Positions 55,663 through 64,000 of a stretch of DNA of 64,000 bases are shown piece by piece. The stretch's first letter is position 1. The number at the start of each line of letters is the position of its first letter. The position numbers were made by a program, and so were the translations under genes. The DNA lies in NCBI GenBank assembly GCA_013368315.1, contig JAACJM010000189.1, positions 62,001 through 126,000 on the forward strand. The letters run 5' to 3'. This DNA is from Tetrapyrgos nigripes. Lineage: Eukaryota > Basidiomycota > Agaricomycetes > Agaricales > Campanellaceae. Below the pieces are notes generated by a model, which was not told the DNA's origin, made no database searches, and saw only the letters and a list, made by a program, of their open reading frames with translations.

Positions 55663-58539
55663 TCAGTTTCCTGTCTCAAAATTTACTCCCTGCGCCAGCG
55701 GTGCTGCATCCGAAAAGTTGACTATGTCGTCGTCACCACCGCAGCAGATGAGCCACACAAGAAACATGGGGAAAAGAAAACAGCCACGAAAGGTCAGTAA
55801 ACCCCGAGTCCCGACGCGTTAAAACGGGGAAATTAATGGTGCGTACCCGTGCATGCGCTCCAGCGAACGTACTGCTTCCACGCATCGCCACCAGACTCGC
55901 GTCCCCTGTAACCGAAACATATAGGTGGGTTATAAAATGAAAATAAAAAATTTATGAAAAGATTGGTCGTCAGTGAATGTCTTTCATGGTCGCACGACTG
56001 ACGCAGCACTCACCATCCAGTACTCTATAATTCAGTTGAGAAATCACAGAAAAGACAGAGAAAAGTCCAAGAAATATATTTCGGCGTGTTTGCGGATGAC
56101 ACCACGTTACGTCCCCGCATCCCCGAGAATAAGGTTTAGTGATGAAGGTCCCCAGGTGAGATCCAATCGACCACACAGACGAAAGTCCAGGCCAGATGAA
56201 TAACCGCAGGTATAATCACCCAGTGATAAGCAACGAGTCAGTAGCAACAGCAGGCGGATGTGGAGAGAGCCCCAACGATAGTCAGTCCCCATAGTAAGAA
56301 GAAATCAAAGTCAAACGTTAACGTCTCCGCCATGGATATCATGGTAACGGACTGACCTTATTACCGCCGCTGCAAGGCCAACGACGACAGATTGGATGCA
56401 GAACGTCAGTCAGTCAGTTTCCAAATTTCACCAGGGCGGAACGAACCCCGAGGACGAGATAACAGACACTCACAAGCTAGCCCCAATCTCGGCACCCGAT
56501 GTTCCTGCGTTTACCTGCCGTAGATTAAGCCGTCAGTCTGACTTCCGACAGTGTTCCGATGACTTGACGCCTCTCCGCGTCCTCGAAGATCATGGAGTCA
56601 TGGAGGGGTCTAAGTAAGACAGCGACACGTACATTGACTATTCCACAATCACTTCCTGTTGGCCCAATCCATTTACCCAGGTTCCTCAAGTCCCTAGTCC
56701 ACAGACTACTTGACAGGCCCTATACCAACAGTTGGCAAGAATGATATTGAGAAATGGAGCCATAAATTAGGAGAAATCAGGTACCTGGGGAACCCCATTG
56801 TTCCACTCCACCGCCTCTTCAAGCTCATCAAACACGCCCACATTCAGAATTGGCGCAAAGGTTTCTTCCCTCCAGATCTTCTCGCTCATGTCTACCTTCT
56901 TTGGTTTAGCGAGGACGGGCTGGACGAAGTTTCCGGAACCAAAAGGCTCTAGTGTATACCTCCCCTGGCTCCCTGATGTGGGACCGGATACAATATCTGC
57001 TTGGATACTCTGTAAATGATCGACGGTGCGGGCATAGAGGTCGACACTGGCCTGACTGTGCAGGGGTCCAAGAAGGGTGCCGTCTACAAGAGGATCGCCT
57101 GGTTTAATGGAGCTATACAGCTTCGTGAGTTTTTCCAGGAACTCGTCTGCGATTTTTCGGTGAAGAAAAAGGCGACGAGTCGATGTGCAACGTTGGCCTG
57201 CAGTGCCCACGGCTCCAAAGAATACGCCAGGGACGGCAAGCTTGAGATCAGCATCAGGCATAACAATTGACGCTGTAGACACCGTCAAGTCAGAATATTG
57301 ACCTTTTTGAATAGAGATATAACTTGCCGTTGTTTCCGCCCAATTCAAGAATGCCTTTGCCAAATCTCCCTGCTACTGTCTGACCCACAATCGCTCCAAC
57401 TCTTTCACTGCCAGTGAAAGAAACTGCATCATAGAGCTCATCAGTGATGCTTCCTCATGGAGAAGGATAACAAACCTAGTTCCGCATCACTCTCAACGAC
57501 CCTGACACCAACGTCTTTCCCGCCAGTTACAAGGCCAGCCACGGCGCCGGGTATGCCATTCGCCTCCAATACCTTGGTGACAATCGAGGTGACGGCGATG
57601 GAGCATAAAGGGGTTGTAGGAGACGGTTTCCAAATGGTTGCATTCCCGGCTGCCAGAGATAGTGCAAGGTTCCTATAATGCAACAAATGTATGGACCGTC
57701 ACACCCGAGCCACATAGAAGGATAGGAGAATGTACACACCACCCATAGACCGCCACAGGGAAGTTGAAGGCCGAGAGCACCGCGACGACGCCCAGGGGGT
57801 TCGGGACTTCCAAAATAGAGTGACCAGGGCGTTCTGAGGCAACAACTCGACCGTTCATCATACGCGATAGACCAACGGCATAATCACACTGATACCAAAA
57901 GTATTCCAATTAACAAACATGCAGTAAGATGCACATGGAAGGACACTTGCAATATCAATGAATTCTTGCACTTCACCGATTCCCTCTGTTCGGATCTTGC
58001 CCATTTCCAACGAAACAAGGGCACCGAGAGCCGCGCGTTTGTTTGAAAGAGCCTCGCGGATTTGACGAAGAATTTCACCTCGACGAGGAGCTGGTACATC
58101 TGCCAGTGGTAATCAGGAATAGAATGATGGATGACGTTTCTCATAATCAGACGACTGCATGTATGCGCGCATATAGTCTATGCAGAAAACCTACTTCGAA
58201 AGTATTTGTACGCTTCGCGAGTCTTGCCCAGCGCGTTTTCGACTTCGACAGGAGATGCCTGAGTAGGTTTGGGTGTTACTACATGCCAGAATAGTAACGT
58301 TGACGCGAACTCACCGTCTTCACCCTCGCAAGAACTTCTCCTGTCGTCGGACATACCGACTCCATGACTTCACCAGAGCCTTTCCATTCTCCATCATACA
58401 CGCCATGCACCTCATTTCCAGACGTTGAGATGTTGAGAGAAGACAGAACATTGGAAGCTCTAGTGGAAAGCGCTCGCGCTGAAAGAGCAGTCGGTCCAAG
58501 TCTCAGTCTATTGTAGACCGAAAGTCTTGCAGTAAACAT
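55663..58539 (-). CDS. ALDH7 (antiquitin-type) aldehyde dehydrogenase
   Basis: Thirteen exons give 545 residues. The first 35 residues ([20 protein letters not shown]) are Arg/Leu/Ser-rich, suggesting import into mitochondria. Family blocks are complete: [51 protein letters not shown] with the general base Glu-288, [12 protein letters not shown] with the nucleophile Cys-322, [13 protein letters not shown] and [14 protein letters not shown]. The Glu-Cys spacing of 34 is standard. ALDH7 enzymes oxidise alpha-aminoadipic semialdehyde (lysine breakdown) and other aldehydes. Two introns start GC rather than GT (57950-57889 and 57327-57273), and exons 10 and 11 are only 13 nt (56369-56357) and 11 nt (56024-56014). 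Each of these choices is the one that restores the conserved protein. Confidence 0.94.
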
Positions 58540-60490
58540 CGTTCCCAGTGATTGAAGGAGAAAGATTTGGTGGTCAAAGTGAGCTCTACACCAGTTTCAG
58601 GTGTGCAGAGGCGGTTTCAACGAAGGAAGCGAAGAGGATATAAGCAGGAGTGTACCGACCATTGAGTTGGCAGCAAGCTCCGGTCGGGATGAGCTCAGAC
58701 CACGTGCTTTCCGCCTCTCTTCATCACGATCCACGACGCGTAGATACGCGAACTGCATACCTTGTCGCCTACGGCAGTGTGGGTTACGGTGGGACCAGAT
58801 AAAGTCTCCTTAGTCGGAGGAGGCTTGTCAGTTGTGTGCGTTCCTGTTAGCCTTTTCCGTGATCTTCATTTCAGTCTGACCGTTGACTCTGTATCATGAT
58901 TGTGTACGGAACGAACCCAGACACATGACGTCGAGTTCGACTTGAAAACTGGGGTCTGATGATTTCACCGTCCGACCCCTTACAGTCAGATTGCCAGAAA
59001 CAAGGCAGATTGAATGACGCTCTATAGTTGCTACTTCAACTTCAAAGAGGAGCCGTTGGACAAGGTTCGTCTTTTAAGACAAATCCTATCATAGTGGCTG
59101 ACTCCAATATTGAAATGTTCTTCTCAGTATCGCACCAGGAACGGTGGCGGCGGCGTTAAACCTCCTTTGTGCTTCTTCATTACATGTTTTACTTCTTTGG
59201 TTCAGTCTTTCTTTCCTTGAGCTGGCGGCATTAACGGCAGAAGGGTGGCCTGCGAAAAACCGTCGCAGAGAAGCCCCGAGAAGCTCCTCAGACAAAGGTG
59301 GAACTTGATCTTCCTGAAGACTGACTGACCCACTATATCCCAGCAGCGCCCCTCACGGAAGAGTACCTATCGACGAGACTTTGATCTTTTCCATCCTTCG
59401 ATCTGGTTCCTTCGGGTGCTAGTGTTCCGTAGCTTTCCCTTGTCACCTGTGATGCGCTCAATTGGCCATGGTATCGATTGCAATGTGGGAGCGCCATATT
59501 TAGTCTGGTCCTGTCTTGCAAGATATCACTGTGGATTCTCCGACACCCCTCTAATCACGATGTGGATTTCATAAATCATCCTTACCTGTTCAACTTGAAA
59601 CGATGGTATCGGTGGGACCCACCTCGGAGCAGCCAATTGGCAACGGAATCCCACCTCAACTCTAGCCCCTTGCGATGTCCGCAAAGCGTCGGGAGCGGTA
59701 AAGCATGTTCAGAATACGTCCCTGGATTGGAATGGATTGGAAATGATATTGATCACCACAATGCCAATAGCCAGAGTACGCAGCCTCATGGCGGCATGCA
59801 TTACGCTAAGCCAGAGGGAGTTCAGGGAGATCAGTGCGACAGCGATGAAACGCCTTGAAACGCTGGCCATCGGGCGCCTTCTGCTCCGTCTCATACGCGC
59901 AACGCTGACAAAGTTTTCATCACAACATCCAGGATGTCTGGGCTGGCATGGGCTGGCGGATATCAAGGTAGAAAACCACCTGATATGTACGTACTTTATT
60001 CCGTCTCAGAAAGTTTGCAGACGAATGGGTTTCTGTTTTTATTGGAATTAATGCTCGATGGAAATACTGTACAAGATTATGGCAGTAAGCACAGGCTTCT
60101 AATATCTAATAGTGCTAGAAGCCTCACCCAATGCTTGAAATTTGAAAAGAATATACAAAAGTACGTACTGATTTCAACTGGGCCCTTCTCGATGTTTTCA
60201 GAGACTCAATGCCTAACTGACATTGGATGCATCTCAAGTGGATCCGAAGAGTTGTCAATGTCTTGCTTCATTACCATATATATACAAGAGGGTCAGGAAT
60301 AGCATCGGGTTATTTTCTATTAATTCTAGTCTGTAGCCGTGGTATAGCATCCATTACCCGAATGCCCAACAAATACCTTCAACTCAACTCAAGATATTTC
60401 GATTTGATTTCCATTGCAGTCCCATTCAAGTTGTCGACGGAGTCGGAGAATGTCCAGCCGCGAGAAGTCTTTCCGAGTCGCTGACGCAAT
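58540..60490. other. Stretch without a supported gene
   Basis: Short frames on both strands overlap each other and show no domain, signal or repeat pattern. The first 150 bp are the promoter side of the ALDH7 gene. Confidence 0.4.
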
Positions 60491-60494
60491 ATTT

Positions 60495-60760
60495 ATTCAA
60501 GCAGTCTCTCGAATGTATATGCCTACAGCCTTGATGTCCGTCGGAGAGAAGACTTCTAGACCATCATAGTGCTTTGCATCCAATAGTTTGCGTCCAATGG
60601 CTCGGCATATTCCAGCGCCTTCGGTCACAAACGCCACTAGTACTTCGCCTTTCGGAAGAAGATGGAGCAAGATACTTACAAGATAAGGGGCCGCCTTTCA
60701 ACCTGGCTATCTTCTCAAACGATGCAAGCAGGGCATCTGTACCTTCGAACTAAAGCCTCT
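60495..60760 (-). pseudogene. Relic of an unrecognised gene (C-terminal part)
   Basis: The minus strand ends in a well-formed stretch, LLPKGEVLVAFVTEGAG, RAIGRKLLDAKHYDGLEVFS, DIKAVGIYIRETA and a stop near 60495. Just upstream, in another frame, is FEGTDALLASFEKIARLK (about 60700-60750); one base must be skipped near 60692 to join them. Further upstream a third fragment (MILVANESDLEKVEVL, about 60850) ends in a stop. The strand, order and protein-like composition suggest one gene broken by frameshifts and stops. An intron in place of the first break is possible but I found none that restores frame. Family not recognised. Confidence 0.45.
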
Positions 60761-60899
60761 AGCTGAATACTCCTTGGTTCCTAGTCCTCCATCATCGTCC
60801 ACAACAGATCTTTGGCCAACTGGATTCGGATAACACTTCCACTTTCTCTAAGTCGCTTTCATTGGCGACCAAGATCATACCATGTAGATCGCGAGAGGC

Positions 60900-63800
60900 T
60901 GCCTGCCGCATAAATACGTGATGCATGATTAAGGTGGTCATCATGGTGCGCCTCTACCTCACTTGAAGTGCTGATGGACATGATAATCACTGGTTGCATT
61001 TATAAACCTTTCTATTCGGGACTCCGGGCCTATCCATATAACGAAACGTTTTCGCTCGTGCCACTGTAGATGGGAAACACCGGTACCAGGGACTAGGGAC
61101 TAGGAAGGCGATTGTGTTAGCGACCTAGCTGTAGCCTGTCAAGCGGTCGTCTAATGTTCAGTGTCATGGACACGCTGAGCATAGACGGCTCAACCTTCAG
61201 ACTGAAGGAAATGTCATGGTAGATGGGACAGCTTTGTAAAGTTCGTCGATAAGACAATTATTGTAACCAGCTCCCACTCACAGCTTACTGATCCTAAAAA
61301 TTGGATGGTACCCTCACTCCGACAAAACGCGACTCATTTCCGCAGTGCTTCACGGAGCCATACATCAACGGCACCTCCAGCCACAGCTCTAGAAAGCTAT
61401 GCATCCTTCGGGGCTACACAACTTAGAACCGAGTTGACGTCGACATATACACCCATACACCCACTGGACTGAATGATGGACTCGGCGGCATCTCCGTACA
61501 TACAAATCTTCAACGAAAAAGGGACCTCCGAAGGTGGAAGCCCGAATGAATTTTTGAAGAGATAGTGGCATGTCTACTTGGGAGAGATGACGAGAAGTCG
61601 GGGAATTTCGAGGACGATCCTGAAGATGGTGTGTGCAGAACGACTATTCACGTTTCATGCCATTGACGCCAATAGGTTTGTAGCCTTCCTCTCGTTGGCT
61701 TGGCCCAGTGGGGCTCCTCCAAGGTCACTTAAACATCTTCGGTCGCTCTCCATTCGAACCTGTTTTGTTCACCCCTTAAGGTCACACTTCTCCACTGGTG
61801 TGAGGGTTCATGAAGGCCTCATCGAGACTTTATGAGGGTTTCCGGTGTGACTTTGTCCTGATCATGATGGATGCGACAGAAACGTCGTCGCATCCACAAG
61901 TATTCGGCTCGTGGAAGGCAACTGAGAGCATAATGTGAGCAAGTCAACATTGAGCACGTCGAAGACGCTGTACATATGTACTTTTAGTCAAAAAGTCTCT
62001 CATATATATGTTTTCAATGTCTTCTTCTCAAACACCGTTCCGTTCCACCAAAGCAACTTCGCTCTGCGACGTCTCATCCTGAGATGGCTCGAAAGCTGAA
62101 CGCTGAAATCTGGAGAGACAACTAGATCCCGTCACCCCCGGAGCCTCCGAGTTGAGGTAAACAGAAGGCTCGGACACGTCTAGTCTCGCCGGTAGAAGGA
62201 GACGGGCATGTGAACGGTTTGAAGCATGGTTTTGGAGTGTTACGGGGATGAGGTGACTATACTCCCTGGACTGGCAAACTTGACTGACGTTCCTTGAGGA
62301 TATGTACATTAGACCAGGGAGGCTCCCGGGTCTTTGTGGACACTAACGGGAGTGGAGTCTGCACCTCATCTCTAAGTCAAGGTCATTGGTTGACATCGTT
62401 TCAAGAAAATTGCTCTCGCTTCAAGCCATGCTGTCAAGGAGGTCATATGGGTTTGATAGTCGACCGAGTTCGATACACATATAAGAAATGGAAGGCTCGA
62501 CTTCAAGACTCGAAGGATGCACGACACGTCTGACACACGTCCATATTTCTTGGAGAATGTTTGAGGTGGGGAAATTTGGGGCGTTCTTCCTCTCCCCAAA
62601 AGATCCACCTGGACCCTGAAAACTTGCGAGTCGCCGCTCGAATGCTTGCCGTCAAATAGTCTAGTTGCCGATCACAAAGTTTCGGCCACCTGGAATCGGA
62701 CTCTAGTGAGTCTACAGACTACAGTCTGACCTGGTATGTTAGCTACGCCGTCACTACAGATAGTAAACATTTGTTGCCAGAAAATAGAATCTCAGATGGA
62801 TCAGTGAGTGGTCTGCGTAGCAAAGCCAAGGTGCCACTTCGTTACCAGTGACTGACAGGCGTAGCTATTCAGATATTCAAGGGTCAAGCGGAGAGCCGGA
62901 ACTGAGCTTAGGTATCTAGAGCACCGTGAATTGGCGTTAGGGACAGCCTTGGGGAGCTGAAGACCGACGACAGATAGGTACCAGTGAGTTGGAATCAACA
63001 ACTCTATGGAGCTTGACATGAATGCACAACCGCATAAGACACTGAGATGGAAGAACCAGTAGTCATCAAACAATCAAGAGATGCAGTGGGCATAGCACAA
63101 GGTTTGGGGCTCTTGGGTGGCAACGGTCACAAGAACGAGGAAAAAGATATAATTATGCGGAATCTCCTGCCACTCAGAGCGAATACTCATTGAAATTCCA
63201 GCCAAAACAAGCAGAGCCCTGTATCAATAGCATTTAAAACTTTCAATGAGGTTTGACCGGGCTTTGTACCAGCGATAAGGAATGTTGGAGTGTGGTCAAC
63301 AGAGAAGGCGAGTCCTTCAGAGATAAATCTTTGTACTAATAGATGGGTGCATCATAGAATCAAACTGGCGATGGCAGCACCGAGTAATTAAGCGACCATC
63401 GAGCTCTGCGGTCTCGAAATGAATAACTGTCACCTTGAAAGAGCGTGTTAGGATAAAAATAGTGTCGGTAGTGCCGGTATGTAGAAATATTCTTGTCAAA
63501 GAAAGAAAGAAGAAGACATCGTGCACTTGGAAGTTTCAAGTCAACAAGTAGTAGACCTGACAGACGTAGGACATGAGATGGCATGCCTTCTTTGCCTCCC
63601 AGAACTAGTTTGTGTGTGCCAGGTCGAAAGATATTGGCATCTTGTCGATATCGAATCCAGAGGAGTAGTAGAGTAGCTAAGCACGTATAACCGAAAAAAC
63701 CACTCCTGTCCACGGCCATGGTGATGCGGCCTTCAATGGTCAACCTGTCCAGCAGAAAATCTGAAAAATGAGCTGTCGTCAATAAGACTCCTGAACTCGC

Positions 63801-64000
63801 GGCTAGCGCTAGGAGAAGTGATACTGAAACACTCGCACCACAAAGGCAAGTTAGTTTTGATTGAGCGAAATACCACCTTAGTAAGGTTAAGATAGAGGGA
63901 GGAGCAAGCCAAGAGCAAGCAGTTCACGCTGGGAGTGGAATAAAGCAAGAATTGTTTGGAGACCAAAGCCTTCGGCCTCAGATCCAAACGTTAGCACACT
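60900..64000. other. Gene-poor end of the window
   Basis: Nothing is confidently coding. On the minus strand, 63360-63782 (MAVDRSGFFGYTCLATLLLL inside it) and 63733-63987 contain hydrophobic segments that could belong to a membrane protein gene extending past the window edge, but splice joins and a domain are lacking. Confidence 0.4.

Overview
The window looks like nuclear DNA of a mushroom-forming basidiomycete (Agaricomycetes). The protein genes are cut by many short introns (mostly 50-70 nt, GT-AG), they are close-packed and of standard fungal families, and the transposable elements are of types common in that group: a chromodomain Ty3/Gypsy element, tyrosine-recombinase (DIRS-like) retroelements and short terminal-inverted-repeat elements. 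No species can be named from sequence alone.

Layout. Positions 1-3890 hold no gene I can support. From about 3.9 to 24.3 kb lies a transposon island: a decayed DIRS-like element (3.9-7.2 kb), a palindromic MITE with CACTG ends (7344-7593), a nearly intact Ty3/Gypsy chromovirus on the minus strand (7843-14255; 182-bp LTRs, 5-bp target duplication, one in-frame stop in pol), a second decayed DIRS-like element (about 14.3-19.6 kb) whose recombinase motif is still readable, an 80-bp tandem repeat, a 1.1-kb TIR element with a 7-bp target duplication (20746-21857), an NmrA/isoflavone-reductase-like gene (minus, 22528-23557) and a hAT-like 629-bp MITE (23687-24315).

From 25.3 to 44.7 kb is a gene-rich block, all on the plus strand apart from a tRNA: an acidic Lys/Glu-rich protein, a GT32-like membrane glycosyltransferase, tRNA-Gly(CCC) on minus, VPS15 (the protein-kinase-like regulator of the PI3-kinase VPS34), threonyl-tRNA synthetase, a CstF64/Rna15 cleavage factor, and an SDR oxidoreductase. 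After about 3 kb without genes come three minus-strand genes: a protein with four CCCH zinc fingers, an unrecognised Gln/Ala-repeat protein, and an ALDH7 (antiquitin) aldehyde dehydrogenase with two GC-AG introns and exons of 13 and 11 nt. The last 5.4 kb seem gene-poor, with one probable gene relic at 60.5-60.8 kb.

The genes do not form a pathway cluster: they are mostly housekeeping functions (vesicle traffic and autophagy, translation, mRNA 3' processing, lysine/aldehyde metabolism). I did not find a clearly new multi-gene system. The most useful observations are gene-structure anomalies in essential genes (a one-base frame break in VPS15, a GA-AG intron in the CstF64 gene, GC-AG introns and micro-exons in ALDH7, two possible start codons in ThrRS) and precisely delimited transposable elements. 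Exon borders were derived by hand and may be off by one or two bases.
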